Shown: positions 20,665 to 31,615 of the stretch, piece after piece
How positions within the stretch are numbered: position 1 is the first letter of the stretch
Layout of the letters: each line of letters opens with the position of its first letter
Assembly: GCA_016125335.1 (NCBI GenBank)
Contig: WGLY01000027.1
Location: forward strand, 1 to 64,000
Length of the DNA stretch: 64,000 nucleotides
Direction: 5' to 3'
Source: Frankiales bacterium
GTDB lineage: Bacteria; Actinomycetota; Actinomycetes; S36-B12; CAIYMF01
The notes under the pieces: model-generated
What the model was told of the DNA's origin: nothing
The model's input: only the letters and a program-made list of their open reading frames with translations
The model's database searches: none
Program-made: the position numbers and the translations under genes

Positions 20665-20703
20665 CGAGGGGAGTGACCGGCACCGGCCGCGTCGCTCCCC
20701 TCG
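20665..20703 (+). terminator. rpsO-pnp intergenic hairpin
   Basis: CGAGGGGAG and CTCCCCTCG form a 9-bp stem at 20665-20703 with further internal pairing. There is no U-tract. Hairpins at this junction act as a partial terminator or RNase processing site in other bacteria; here that is inferred. Confidence 0.5.
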
Positions 20704-21008
20704 AACGCTCCGTGCCTGCGGTAGAACGTCCGCGGGGCCGAGCGCCCCGGGCCACGGCCCGTACAACTGAACAGTCCCGCGGCTGGCCACACCAGCCGCG
20801 CACCACAGGGACGGACTAGGGGCGGACGCCCCGGAGACGCCCGACTCGTCGTCGGTCCTCGGTAGTGGTGCCCGGGCACGTCGCCCTCCGCGCAGGAGCG
20901 GGAGCGGCCCGCCGCCCGGGTGCTTCGATCGAAGACCGGCCTCCTGCCGACAGGTGGGTTCTCCCGCGCTCGCTCCTCGTCGTCCCACGACACACGAGGA
21001 GGGCACCC
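20704..21008 (+). promoter_or_regulatory. pnp leader region, structured, no gene
   Basis: About 300 bp without a convincing gene. It holds possible -10 hexamers (TAGAAC at 20722-20727), a 9-bp hairpin CGCGGCTGG-CCACA-CCAGCCGCG at 20778-20800, and a perfect palindrome GTGCCCGGGCAC at 20868-20879. AGGAGGG directly precedes the pnp GTG. A long structured leader fits PNPase autoregulation, but this is not proven. Confidence 0.4.
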
Positions 21009-23246
21009 GTGGAGGGTCCCGAGATCCACTCGTCCGAAGCCGTCATCGACAACGGCAGCTTCGGCACCCGCACGATCCGCTTCGAGATGGGCCGCCTGGC
21101 CCAGCAGGCCGCCGGCTCCGCCGTCGCCTATCTCGACGACGACACGATGCTGCTGTCGGCCACCAGCGCCGGCAAGCACCCCAAGGACCAGTTCGACTTC
21201 TTCCCGCTCACGATCGACGTCGAGGAGCGGATGTACGCCGTGGGCCGCATCCCCGGCTCGTTCTTCCGCCGCGAGGGCCGCCCCAGCGAGGACGCGATCC
21301 TCACCTGCCGGCTCATCGACCGTCCGCTGCGCCCCTCGTTCGTCAAGGGCCTGCGCAACGAGATCCAGGTCGTCATCACGGTGATGTCGCTCAACCCCGA
21401 CCACCTCTACGACGTGGTCGCGATCAACGCCGCCTCCATGTCGACCCAGATCGCCGGCCTGCCCTTCAGCGGCCCCATCGGCGGCGTGCGGGTGGCGCTC
21501 ATCCGCGGCCAGTGGGTGGCGTTCCCGACCCACAGCCAGCTCGAGGAGGCCGTGTTCGACATGGTCGTCGCGGGCCGGGTCGTCGGCGACGACGTCGCGA
21601 TCATGATGGTCGAGGCCGAGGCCACCAGCCAGACGATCGAGCTCGTCCGCGGCGGCGCCACGGCGCCCACCGAGGAGGTCGTCGCCCAGGGCCTCGAGGC
21701 GTCCAAGAAGTTCATCCGCGTGCTGTGCGAGGCGCAGAGCGAGCTGGCCGCCAAGTCCACCAAGGAGACCGCGGAGTTCCCGCTGTTCCCGGACTACCAG
21801 CCCGACGCCTTCGACGCCGTCGCCGGTGCCGTCACCGACGAGCTCGCCGCAGCGCTCACGATCGCCGGCAAGCAGGAGCGCGAGGCCGAGCTCGACCGCG
21901 TCAAGGGTCTGGCCGCCGAGCGGCTCGCCGGCCAGTTCGAGGGCCGCGAGAAGGAGATCGGCGCCGCGCTGCGGTCGCTGACCAAGAAGCTCGTGCGCCA
22001 GCGGGTGCTGCGCGACAAGGTGCGCATCGACGGCCGCGGCCTCACCGACATCCGCACGCTGTCGGCCGAGGTCGACGTCGTCCCGCGGGCGCACGGCTCG
22101 GCGCTGTTCGAGCGCGGCGAGACGCAGATCCTCGGCGTCTCGACGCTGAACATGCTCCGCATGGAGCAGCAGCTCGACACGCTCTCGCCCGAGACGCGCA
22201 AGCGCTACATGCACAACTACAACTTCCCGCCCTACAGCACCGGCGAGACCGGTCGCGTGGGCTCGCCCAAGCGCCGCGAGATCGGCCACGGCGCGCTCGC
22301 CGAGCGCGCCCTCGTGCCGGTGCTCCCGACCAAGGACGAGTTCCCCTACGCGATCCGCCAGGTGTCCGAGGCCCTCGGCTCCAACGGCTCGACGTCCATG
22401 GGCTCGGTCTGTGCCTCGACCATGTCGCTGCTCAACGCCGGTGTCCCGCTCAAGGCGCCCGTCGCGGGCATCGCGATGGGCCTCATCTCCGACGAGGTCG
22501 ACGGGTCGACGCAGTACGTCACCCTCACCGACATCCTCGGGGCCGAGGACGCGTACGGCGACATGGACTTCAAGGTCGCCGGCACGCGCGAGTTCGTCAC
22601 GGCGCTCCAGCTCGACACCAAGCTCGACGGAATCCCCGCCTCGGTGCTCGGCGGCGCGCTGACCCAGGCCCGCGACGCGCGCCTGGCGATCCTCGACGTC
22701 ATGCTGGAGGCGATCGACGCCCCCGACGAGATGTCGCCGTTCGCGCCGCGGATCATCACGATCCAGATCCCGGTGGACAAGATCGGAGAGGTCATCGGCC
22801 CGAAGGGCAAGATGATCAATCAGATCCAGGACGAGACCGGCGCCGAGATCACCATCCAGGACGACGGCACGATCTACATCGGCGCGACCGACGGCCCCAA
22901 GGCCGAGGCCGCCCGGGCGCAGATCAACGCCATCGCCAACCCGCACATGCCGGAGGTCGGCGAGCGCTACCTGGGCACCGTCGTGAAGACCACGACGTTC
23001 GGCGCCTTCGTGTCGCTCATGCCGGGCAAGGACGGCCTGCTGCACATCTCCAAGCTGCGCGCGCTCGCGGGCGGCAAGCGGGTGGAGAACGTCGACGACG
23101 TGGTGTCGATCGGGCAGAAGGTGCTCGTCGAGATCTCCGAGATCGACTCCCGCGGCAAGCTGTCGCTGACGCCGGTCGAGGAGGACGGCGCCTCTGCCCC
23201 GGCCGACGCGCCGGCCGAGGCCGCCGACGAGACCGTCGACGCCTGA
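21009..23246 (+). CDS. pnp: Polyribonucleotide nucleotidyltransferase (PNPase)
   Basis: A phosphorolytic 3'-5' exoribonuclease of RNA turnover. The 745-residue chain has two RNase PH domains (first with [30 protein letters not shown], second with [14 protein letters not shown] and [18 protein letters not shown]). These are followed by a KH domain ([15 protein letters not shown]) and an S1 domain ([24 protein letters not shown]). GTG 21009 is chosen for the AGGAGGG just upstream. It precedes the M16 peptidase gene by 8 bp. Confidence 0.98.
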   Translation: MEGPEIHSSEAVIDNGSFGTRTIRFEMGRLAQQAAGSAVAYLDDDTMLLSATSAGKHPKDQFDFFPLTIDVEERMYAVGRIPGSFFRREGRPSEDAILTCRLIDRPLRPSFVKGLRNEIQVVITVMSLNPDHLYDVVAINAASMSTQIAGLPFSGPIGGVRVALIRGQWVAFPTHSQLEEAVFDMVVAGRVVGDDVAIMMVEAEATSQTIELVRGGATAPTEEVVAQGLEASKKFIRVLCEAQSELAAKSTKETAEFPLFPDYQPDAFDAVAGAVTDELAAALTIAGKQEREAELDRVKGLAAERLAGQFEGREKEIGAALRSLTKKLVRQRVLRDKVRIDGRGLTDIRTLSAEVDVVPRAHGSALFERGETQILGVSTLNMLRMEQQLDTLSPETRKRYMHNYNFPPYSTGETGRVGSPKRREIGHGALAERALVPVLPTKDEFPYAIRQVSEALGSNGSTSMGSVCASTMSLLNAGVPLKAPVAGIAMGLISDEVDGSTQYVTLTDILGAEDAYGDMDFKVAGTREFVTALQLDTKLDGIPASVLGGALTQARDARLAILDVMLEAIDAPDEMSPFAPRIITIQIPVDKIGEVIGPKGKMINQIQDETGAEITIQDDGTIYIGATDGPKAEAARAQINAIANPHMPEVGERYLGTVVKTTTFGAFVSLMPGKDGLLHISKLRALAGGKRVENVDDVVSIGQKVLVEISEIDSRGKLSLTPVEEDGASAPADAPAEAADETVDA

Positions 23247-23254
23247 CGACGTCG

Positions 23255-25391
<2,137 letters not shown>

Positions 25392-25400
25392 ACCGACGCG

Positions 25401-25421
25401 GCACGCCCGCCGGGCGCGCCC
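25401..25421. terminator. Candidate bidirectional terminator between dapB and minus-strand gene
   Basis: GGCACGCCC and GGGCGCGCC pair over 9 bp with one mismatch, between convergent stops at 25391 and 25434. No U-tract is present. Confidence 0.35.
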
Positions 25422-25433
25422 CGGATGCCAGGG

Positions 25434-25934
25434 CTATGGCTCCAGATCGCCGACAGCCAGCTCGCGAAGCCGGTCCGCGTCGATCAGCCCGACTGCACAC
25501 GCGAGGGCGAGCACCCCGTCCTCGGCGAACCCGTAGTCGGCCGAGAGCACGGCCTGCACACGGGGGACGGCCTCGGGCGGCACGGGGAGAGTGGCCGCCA
25601 GGGTGGCGTCGTCGAACGTCTCGACGTCCAACCCGTACGCGTCGGCCTCGTCGGGATTCACGGTCAGGGCTATCGCGTCGGACCCCGGTGGCTGCCACTG
25701 CACCCAGGCGACATCGCTGTCGGCGACGTAGGCGCACACGAGGGTCGACCCGATCTCCTCTGCCAGGCGACGGACCTCGCTCGCCTCCGGCACGTGGGCG
25801 CCATGCACCGAGACGAAGCGCCACCCCGAGGCTTCGACCCAGTCGGCGTCCACCTCGCCGCCGAACGATTCCGTGAGAAGCGCGCCGAGCTGGCCCGTCC
25901 ACGGCGAGAACGCCACGATCCCCCAGAAGCCCAT
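25434..25934 (-). CDS. Hypothetical protein (166 aa)
   Basis: I do not recognise the family. It is a soluble, acidic protein that begins GFWGIVAFSPWTGQLGALL, has a central segment AYVADSDVAWVQWQPP and an acidic middle, and has no signal peptide or membrane segment. It starts 7 bp after the stop of the 321-residue gene, so the two appear to be one transcription unit. The lone, acidic, unplaced pair resembles orphan immunity or stress-protein genes often seen in accessory regions, but no toxin partner is nearby. That remains speculation. Confidence 0.7.
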   Translation of the reverse strand: MGFWGIVAFSPWTGQLGALLTESFGGEVDADWVEASGWRFVSVHGAHVPEASEVRRLAEEIGSTLVCAYVADSDVAWVQWQPPGSDAIALTVNPDEADAYGLDVETFDDATLAATLPVPPEAVPRVQAVLSADYGFAEDGVLALACAVGLIDADRLRELAVGDLEP

Positions 25935-25941
25935 GTCTGAC

Positions 25942-26907
25942 CTACGCCGTCATCCACTCGGGGACCATCCACAACCTGGATCGGTTGTTCACCCGTGGCT
26001 CGAACTCCGCGGGCGGGCGTGGCCGCACGCGGGACCGGTGAAGGAGCGGGGCGACCAGGTCGTACACCTGTGACGAGTGCTCCTCGTCGTAGTCACCGAA
26101 GTCCTGGGACGCCTTGAGGCACATCACGCCGCCGGGCCACAGCTCGGCCAGCGGCCCTGGCGTCAGCCGCCCGGCCTCCACCAGCGGAGCCGGCACGAGC
26201 GTCAGCCAGCCGACGCCACGCAGCACGGACAGGCACTCCCGCGTCCCCACCCAGCCGGCCTTGCTCCAACCGTCCGAGGCCTCCTCCCACGGGGTCTCAT
26301 GCCCTCCGAAACCGATCTGGCCATACCCGACCTCGAAGCGCGCGCACCCCTCACGGAGCAACCCGACCCAGCGCTCCTGCACGTCCGTCGAACCGCGCAG
26401 CGCACCTGTCGAGATGGCCGAGACCAACCGGACCCAGCCGGGTGCCTCGCTCTGGTCGACACTGGCGCTCACCTCTAGGGCTCGTGAGGTGCCCATGGAG
26501 GCGCCGAAGTCACGCGAGAGCGAGGACAGGCACCCTCTGTCGTCGAGCCACTCCAGGACCAGCGACACGTCCTCGACCTTGTCGCCCAGCTTCCCCGCGA
26601 CGCGCTCCTCGATGCCTTCTTCGAAGGTGCGCGACTTCGCCCGCACGCGACCGTTCGTCATCGACAGCTCGTTGAGGAAGGCGAAGGGCGCGCCCGGCGG
26701 CCCCACCACCGTGCCCGCGTCGAAGACAGGCACGTAGGCCGGGCTCCCGTGGCTGGACAGAACCGCCGCAGCCTCAGGGGCTATGCCCTCCAGCACTCGA
26801 CGAAGCCACCATGCCGCAGCCGTCGAGGCATCGGAGCGGACGTCGAGCATGGCAAACACCCGAGTGTCAGGCGGCAAGTCACGAACCCCGAGCACGATGA
26901 ACCTCAC
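25942..26907 (-). CDS. Hypothetical protein (321 aa), first gene of a two-gene unit
   Basis: Not recognised with certainty. A soluble protein with an N-terminal segment RVFAMLDVRSD, a Trp-rich middle, and a C-terminal segment GVMCLKASQDFGDYDEEHSSQVYDLVAPLL. The last resembles the end of DUF3396-type immunity proteins, though this is a weak impression. Codon use is noticeably less G+C-biased than in the flanking housekeeping genes, suggesting transfer. A minus-strand TAGGGT lies about 40 nt upstream of the ATG, followed by a GTGAGG ribosome binding site. Confidence 0.68.
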   Translation of the reverse strand: MRFIVLGVRDLPPDTRVFAMLDVRSDASTAAAWWLRRVLEGIAPEAAAVLSSHGSPAYVPVFDAGTVVGPPGAPFAFLNELSMTNGRVRAKSRTFEEGIEERVAGKLGDKVEDVSLVLEWLDDRGCLSSLSRDFGASMGTSRALEVSASVDQSEAPGWVRLVSAISTGALRGSTDVQERWVGLLREGCARFEVGYGQIGFGGHETPWEEASDGWSKAGWVGTRECLSVLRGVGWLTLVPAPLVEAGRLTPGPLAELWPGGVMCLKASQDFGDYDEEHSSQVYDLVAPLLHRSRVRPRPPAEFEPRVNNRSRLWMVPEWMTA

Positions 26908-27120
26908 GCAGACGTCGACAACCCTGGGTCACACCTCACCACCCTAGGGCCGAACAGTGTGACGAACACCGTCACCGTCGTGTACTCGGCGAACCATGTG
27001 GGGAAGGCAGCCAGGTCGTGGAGCGGCCTCACGTCGCGTCGAAACCCAGGTGGACGCACGGGGTGATCCTGTCACGGGTCCGATGCTTCCTCGGCGATTG
27101 AGAACGGCAGACAAGCGCGC
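26908..27120. other. Intergenic region in the lower-G+C island
   Basis: Contains the leader of the 321-residue gene on the minus strand, including TAGGGT within the palindrome CCCTAGGG near 26942-26949. I see no other gene or repeat. Confidence 0.4.
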
Positions 27121-28002
27121 TCAATCGGGGAGTCCGAGTCGCCTCTTCACTTCCTGGACTGACGGCTTGTAGTGGCGCCGGTTCATCATGCGAAGGTCCC
27201 GCAGGGCGAGGAGACCCAACACCGGGCTGAGGTCTCCGTCTGCGATCCGGGTGCTCTCGTAAGCGTGGAGCCGCTGCAGCCGCTGCATGTCGCCGATGGG
27301 CAGGAGCGACTCGACGGGACCGCAGTTCGCGATGCCCAGTACTTCGAGCAGCTTCTGCCCGGAAAGGGGCTCGAGGGATGTGAACGCCGAGCAGCTGTCC
27401 AGGTTGAGGCGCTCGAGCGTTGGAGCCCCTGCTCTGATGTCGAGTGCCGAGATGTCGTCCATGGCTCGCGCGCCGAAGATTCCGACTTCCCGCATCGAGC
27501 GCAGCTCCGCAAGTCCGTCTAGCGACCTCAGCTTGGGGTGCTGCTTCATCTGCAGCCGGACCAGGGCTTCGTTACGCCGTAGCGGATGCAGGTCGGGCGC
27601 GTTGTACGACGCCGCAAACAGGTCGTTGAGTGCGAGGGCGTACTCGATCGTGTCCGCAACCTGCTGCCAATCGGCAGCGACGGCAGTGAGCCACGGGAGC
27701 CGGCGTAGGTCTATCCGGGCGCTCGGTGACGACTGCACGGAGAGCCGTTCCAGTGTCGGCGCCGTGCGATACACCGGGGTCAGATCCGTGATGGTCCTGG
27801 CGAGGATCGTGAGTCGGCGAATGGGCCAATCGCGTAGGAACTCCAGATCGGGCTCCTGGAATCCAAGGGCGTAGTTGAGGGTCAGGCCAGTGACGTCTCC
27901 CACCCCAAGCCGTCGTTCTGCTTCCGTCGACCAGCCTGAGGTGACCACCATCGTCAGCCCATCAGGGCCGTCCTCGATCTCGAACCCCCCGAGCTCCGAC
28001 AC
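27121..28002 (-). CDS. Leucine-rich-repeat-like hypothetical protein (start uncertain)
   Basis: About 293 residues with repeated Leu-rich segments of roughly 22-25 residues (RRLTILARTITDLTPVYR, LERLSVQSS, LRSLDGLAELRSMREVGIFGA, LERLNLDSCSAFTSLEPL, KLLEVLGIANCGPVESL). This arrangement is typical of a solvent-exposed LRR array used for protein contacts. G+C is about 63% in 27421-27480 against more than 70% in its neighbours. The GTG at 28002 lacks a good ribosome binding site. The frame stays open upstream, where a CTG would overlap the ltrA stop by 4 bp. The gene may be truncated at its 5' end. Function unknown. Confidence 0.6.
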   Translation of the reverse strand: MSELGGFEIEDGPDGLTMVVTSGWSTEAERRLGVGDVTGLTLNYALGFQEPDLEFLRDWPIRRLTILARTITDLTPVYRTAPTLERLSVQSSPSARIDLRRLPWLTAVAADWQQVADTIEYALALNDLFAASYNAPDLHPLRRNEALVRLQMKQHPKLRSLDGLAELRSMREVGIFGARAMDDISALDIRAGAPTLERLNLDSCSAFTSLEPLSGQKLLEVLGIANCGPVESLLPIGDMQRLQRLHAYESTRIADGDLSPVLGLLALRDLRMMNRRHYKPSVQEVKRRLGLPD

Positions 28003-28073
28003 ACCTCGATCATGCCGGACGAAGCGATACCGAATGCCGAATCTGGAGGGGGTTGGGGCGGCGACGCGGAGTG

Positions 28074-29264
28074 TCAGGCGCTTTCGGGGGCGGCGGCCCT
28101 GGTCGTCGTCGAGGCGCGCACGTCGAGGACGACGTTGGCGGCGACCGTGAGCGCGGCGGCGAGGCCGGCCAGCAGCACCGGCTGCGGCCCGAACGTCGCG
28201 AGCAGGACGAGGCCCACACCCAGGAGGGTGAAGGACCGGCTGTCGGTGCCCTCCTGGGGGCGCAGGTGCAGCCACCACACCGTGGCGAGGTAGAGCGCGG
28301 CGGGCACCGTCACGCAGGCCGCTGCGAGCCGCAGGTCGATGTCGGCGACGCCCGTCGCCTGGTCGACGGCCACGGCGATCCCGGCCCCGGTCGCCGCGGC
28401 CGAGGCGAACACCACGAGGTGGCCGTAGCCCCAGACGAACCCCTGCCGGGTGCTCGTGAGCAGCGCGACCGCGGTGCGGGCGAAGTACTTCCACCACATG
28501 GAGAACACCAGCAGAAGCCCGCCGACAGCGATGCCCCACACCAGGGCGAGCTGGCCGGATCCGGTCACCGCGGCGCCGATGGCCACCGAGCCGGACAGCA
28601 CCGACTCGCCCAGCACGATGAGCGTGAACAGGCCGTAGCGCTCGCTGATGTGCCCGGGGTGCCACTGTGTGGGGTTGGCGCGCTCGGCGACCACGGGCAC
28701 GACCAGCTCGCACACCACGAGCAGCGCGAAGCCGGGCAGCTTGAGCCCGACCGGCACGAGCAGCAGCGCGACCCAGCCGAGCTGGCACAGGCTCACCCCG
28801 GTCGCCATGCGCACGGCGGTGTCGCGCCGGGGCGGGTCGTCGTGCGCCGCGCGCAGCCACAGCTGCACGAGGGAGAGCCGCATCACGCAGTAGCCGACCG
28901 TCACGACCGTGAAGTCGCGCTCCTCGAACGCGCGCGGAACACCGGCAGCGAGCACCAGGGCACCCGCCATCACGACGAGGACCGACAGCCGGTAGAGCAC
29001 GTCGTCCGGGTCGTACGCCGAGGCGAACCACGTGACGTTCATCCACGCCCACCAGATGGCGAAGAACACCATCAGGTAGGACACCACCCCGGCGGCCAGG
29101 TGCCCAGGCTCGGTCTCGCTGTGGTGCAGCTCGGTCGACGCCGCCGCGACCGCCACGACGAAGCACAGGTCGAAGAAGAGCTCGAGCGGCGTCGACGCGC
29201 GGTGCTCCTCGCCGGAGTCGCGGGCCACCATCGGGCGCCGCCAGGCGACCGCCGGCGCGCTCAC
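28074..29264 (-). CDS. Low temperature requirement A (LtrA) family membrane protein
   Basis: A 396-residue integral membrane protein with about 10-12 hydrophobic segments. It contains family landmarks near the N-terminus (STPLELFFDLCFVVAVAA) and centre (HISERYGLFTLIVLGESVL). The family is named for Listeria LtrA, needed for growth in the cold; its transport or signalling role is unknown. GTG 29264 overlaps the azlD stop (GTGA). It is the fourth gene of the DUF2461-azlC-azlD-ltrA operon. Confidence 0.92.
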   Translation of the reverse strand: MSAPAVAWRRPMVARDSGEEHRASTPLELFFDLCFVVAVAAASTELHHSETEPGHLAAGVVSYLMVFFAIWWAWMNVTWFASAYDPDDVLYRLSVLVVMAGALVLAAGVPRAFEERDFTVVTVGYCVMRLSLVQLWLRAAHDDPPRRDTAVRMATGVSLCQLGWVALLLVPVGLKLPGFALLVVCELVVPVVAERANPTQWHPGHISERYGLFTLIVLGESVLSGSVAIGAAVTGSGQLALVWGIAVGGLLLVFSMWWKYFARTAVALLTSTRQGFVWGYGHLVVFASAAATGAGIAVAVDQATGVADIDLRLAAACVTVPAALYLATVWWLHLRPQEGTDSRSFTLLGVGLVLLATFGPQPVLLAGLAAALTVAANVVLDVRASTTTRAAAPESA

Positions 29265-29578
29265 GCCGCCCACCCGAGCGCCCGCACGGCCGCCGCCACG
29301 GCCGCGGCCACCACCACGACGACCACGAACGGGGCGCGGAGCAGCAGCGCGACGACGGCGGCGGCGAGCCCGGCCGCGCGCGCGTCGATGACCAGCGACT
29401 GCCCTGCCGAGAAGGTCTGGACGGCCACCAGCGCCATGAGCAGCGCGAGGGGCAGCGCGTCCGCGATCTCGCGCGTGAGCGGCTGGTCGAGGAAGCGCTG
29501 CGGCACCGACTGCCCGGCCAGCTTGGCCGCGTAGCAGGCCAGGGTGGACACGACGACCGCCCACCACACGGCGCTCAC
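29261..29578 (-). CDS. azlD: Branched-chain amino acid exporter small subunit (AzlD)
   Basis: A 105-residue protein with about four membrane segments, matching the small subunit of AzlCD-type branched-chain amino acid exporters. The segment QRFLDQPLTREIADALPLALL is typical. It overlaps azlC upstream and ltrA downstream by 4 bp each, so the subunits are translationally coupled. Branched-chain amino acid export is known for the B. subtilis and C. glutamicum (BrnFE) relatives; the substrate here is inferred. Confidence 0.9.
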   Translation of the reverse strand: MSAVWWAVVVSTLACYAAKLAGQSVPQRFLDQPLTREIADALPLALLMALVAVQTFSAGQSLVIDARAAGLAAAVVALLLRAPFVVVVVVAAAVAAAVRALGWAA

Positions 29579-30297
29579 GGCTGCGCCGCCTTGCGCCGCA
29601 CCGCGAGCACGCCCGCCACCACGGCCACGACGCTGGTGAGCAGCACCGGGACGCCGGGCCGCAGGAACGGGGTCAGCACGAGCGCGACCGCCGCCGCGCT
29701 CAGGCCGATCGTCCACGAGCGGGCGTCGCGCAGCCGGGGCCACACCAGGGCGATGAACCCGGCCGGGATGGCGGCGTCGAGCCCGTAGACCTTGGGGTCG
29801 CCCAGGGCGCTCGCGCCCAGCGAGCCGGCCAGCGTGGCGAGGTTCCACACCACGTACACCGACAGGCCCGTGGCCCAGAACGCCAGCCGCGAGGCTCGGC
29901 CGTCGTCGTGCTCGAGGGTGCGGCCCACCGCCATGGCGGTCGACTCGTCGATCGTGAGCTGCGCGGCGACCAGCCGCCGCGCGCCGCGCACCCGCAGGAT
30001 CGGCGCCATCGTCAGGCCGTAGAAGGAGTTGCGCAGGCCGAGCAGCACGCTCGTGGCCACGGCCGACGCCGCGCCGCCGCCGGCCGCCAGCACCCCCACG
30101 AGGGCGAACTGCGAGCCGCCGGTGAACATGAGCACGGAGAGCACCTGCGTCTGGAGCACGGTGAGCCCCCCGGTGACCGACACCGCACCGAAGGAGACGC
30201 CGTACACGCCCGTGGCCAGCCCCACGGACAACGCGTTGACGAGGATCTCGCGCCGCTCCGCGCTCCAGGGCGCCGGCGTCCCGGTCAGCGCGCTCAC
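29575..30297 (-). CDS. azlC: Branched-chain amino acid exporter large subunit (AzlC)
   Basis: A 240-residue membrane protein of the AzlC/BrnF family. It shows VGLATGVYGVSFGAVSV near the N-terminus, then FTGGSQFALVGVLAAGG and LGLRNSFYGLTMAPIL, and QLTIDESTAMAV, all conserved in the family. GTG 30297 overlaps the DUF2461 stop. With azlD it should form a two-component exporter for excess Ile, Leu, Val or Met. Confidence 0.93.
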   Translation of the reverse strand: MSALTGTPAPWSAERREILVNALSVGLATGVYGVSFGAVSVTGGLTVLQTQVLSVLMFTGGSQFALVGVLAAGGGAASAVATSVLLGLRNSFYGLTMAPILRVRGARRLVAAQLTIDESTAMAVGRTLEHDDGRASRLAFWATGLSVYVVWNLATLAGSLGASALGDPKVYGLDAAIPAGFIALVWPRLRDARSWTIGLSAAAVALVLTPFLRPGVPVLLTSVVAVVAGVLAVRRKAAQP

Positions 30298-30956
30298 GGC
30301 GGCTCCGGCGGGATGCCGTCGTCCACCGGGCCCACGTGATCGGCCAGCCAGTCGACCAGCGGCGTCATCGCACGCCACGCGGAGCGCACGCGCGTGAGGG
30401 CGGTGCGGCTGGCGAGCCACGCGGGCGCGCCGTACTGGGTCGAGACGGTGAGCGACCGGTGGCGCAGCAGGTCGAGGTGGGGGTGGTCCTCGGGCACGCC
30501 GCGCGGTCGCGTCTTCATGACGTCGCCGCCGATCTCCAGCCGCCCCTTGCGGGCGGCGGCCAGCGCCGTCTCGAGCGTCGCCACCACGGGGGAGTCGACG
30601 GCGGCACGGAACCGGGCGAGCTGCACGGGCGACGAGGAGTACCAGCCGCCGGCCACCATGAGGCCCGCAGCCGACACCTGGACGTACCAGCCGATGCCGT
30701 CCTCCGCCCCCACGAACGCGCCCTGGTGGTCCTTGTACGGCGTCTTCTCCTTCGAGAAGCGGACGTCGCGGTACGGGCGGAACACCTTCGCCGCGCCGAA
30801 CTCGCCCTCGAGCTCGGCGACGAGGTCGGTGAGCGGCCCGCGCACGTCGCGCTCGTAGGCGTCCTTGTGCGCCGTCCACCACGTGCGGGTGTTGTCGACG
30901 GCGAGCGCCTCGTAGAAGTCGAGCGCGGCGAGGGGGATCCCGGTGAACGCGGCCAC
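30294..30956 (-). CDS. DUF2461 (TIGR02453) family protein
   Basis: A 220-residue soluble protein of the DUF2461 family. It has the typical N-terminus (ALDFYEALAVDNTRTWWTAHKD) and the conserved block FRPYRDVRFSKEKTPYKDHQGA, with GGWYSSSPVQLARFR further on. The biochemical role of the family is unknown. It leads the azlCD-ltrA operon. The GTG start lies 6 nt behind a TAGGGT -10, suggesting a leaderless message. Confidence 0.92.
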   Translation of the reverse strand: MAAFTGIPLAALDFYEALAVDNTRTWWTAHKDAYERDVRGPLTDLVAELEGEFGAAKVFRPYRDVRFSKEKTPYKDHQGAFVGAEDGIGWYVQVSAAGLMVAGGWYSSSPVQLARFRAAVDSPVVATLETALAAARKGRLEIGGDVMKTRPRGVPEDHPHLDLLRHRSLTVSTQYGAPAWLASRTALTRVRSAWRAMTPLVDWLADHVGPVDDGIPPEPP

Positions 30957-30962
30957 GTCGGC

Positions 30963-30968
30963 ACCCTA
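30963..30968 (-). promoter_or_regulatory. -10 element of DUF2461-azlCD-ltrA operon (leaderless)
   Basis: TAGGGT on the minus strand is 6 nt upstream of GTG 30956. Confidence 0.45.
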
Positions 30969-31015
30969 GGCGGGGCGACCGCGGCGCCGCCCGCGGGATC
31001 GGCGCGACGGCAGGC

Positions 31016-31594
31016 TCAGGCCAGCGACGCGGAGAAGCGCACCTGCTCCACGCCCCGGCTGCCCGGACCGCTGTCGAGCACCCGGGTGGCGCCGTCCGCG
31101 TCGAGGCCCGCGGAGCGCAGGAACGCCGCCCGCGGGGCGTCGGACGCGGCCGCCCACGAGGTGAGCCCGCGCACGCCGCGCTCGCGCAGCAGGTCCGTCG
31201 CCGCCGCGAGCAGGCGCGACCCGTGGCCGGCGCGCTGGTGATCCGGGTGCACCACGAGGTCGAGCACCTCGGCGACGTCGTCGGCGCCGGCGGAGTCCGG
31301 GTCGGCCGCCGGGGCGGTGACGGCGTACCCCACCACGCGGTCGGCCTCGACCGCGACGAGCACGAGGTGCCGCGGGGTCGGGGCCGCGTCGGCGGCGGCC
31401 CGCCACTCGTCGGCCAGGGCGTCCTCGCGCAGCGAGGCCGCCGCCCCCTCGGGCAGCAGCGCGGCGTACGGCCCGGTCCAGCCGGCGTACGTCACCGCGG
31501 CGAGCTCGGCGGCGTCCTCGGGGCGGGCCGGGCGCACGGAGACGTCGGCGTGATCATGGGGATGGGGGCTGGACGGGGAGGCCACGGGCCCCAT
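31016..31594 (-). CDS. GNAT family N-acetyltransferase
   Basis: 192 residues. GNAT domain with an N-terminal VRPARPEDAAELAAVTYAGW, the acetyl-CoA binding strand/loop EVLDLVVHPDHQRAGHGSRLLAAA, and RAAFLRSAGLDADG near the end. It is divergent from the FAD oxidoreductase gene, and the two promoters share the CTAGCG sequence near 31602. Substrate unknown. Confidence 0.88.
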   Translation of the reverse strand: MGPVASPSSPHPHDHADVSVRPARPEDAAELAAVTYAGWTGPYAALLPEGAAASLREDALADEWRAAADAAPTPRHLVLVAVEADRVVGYAVTAPAADPDSAGADDVAEVLDLVVHPDHQRAGHGSRLLAAATDLLRERGVRGLTSWAAASDAPRAAFLRSAGLDADGATRVLDSGPGSRGVEQVRFSASLA

Positions 31595-31602
31595 CCTCCC
31601 GC

Positions 31603-31608
31603 TAGCGT
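31603..31608 (+). promoter_or_regulatory. -10 element of FAD oxidoreductase gene (leaderless)
   Basis: TAGCGT is placed 7 nt before GTG 31616. On the other strand the same GCTAGC core lies just upstream of the GNAT start. Confidence 0.4.
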
Positions 31609-31615
31609 GGCGCGC

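Noticed and set aside
30294-30956. Alternative plus-strand frames across the DUF2461 and azl genes
   Set aside because: The minus-strand frames match known families and share GTGA overlaps; the plus-strand frames have no recognisable domain.
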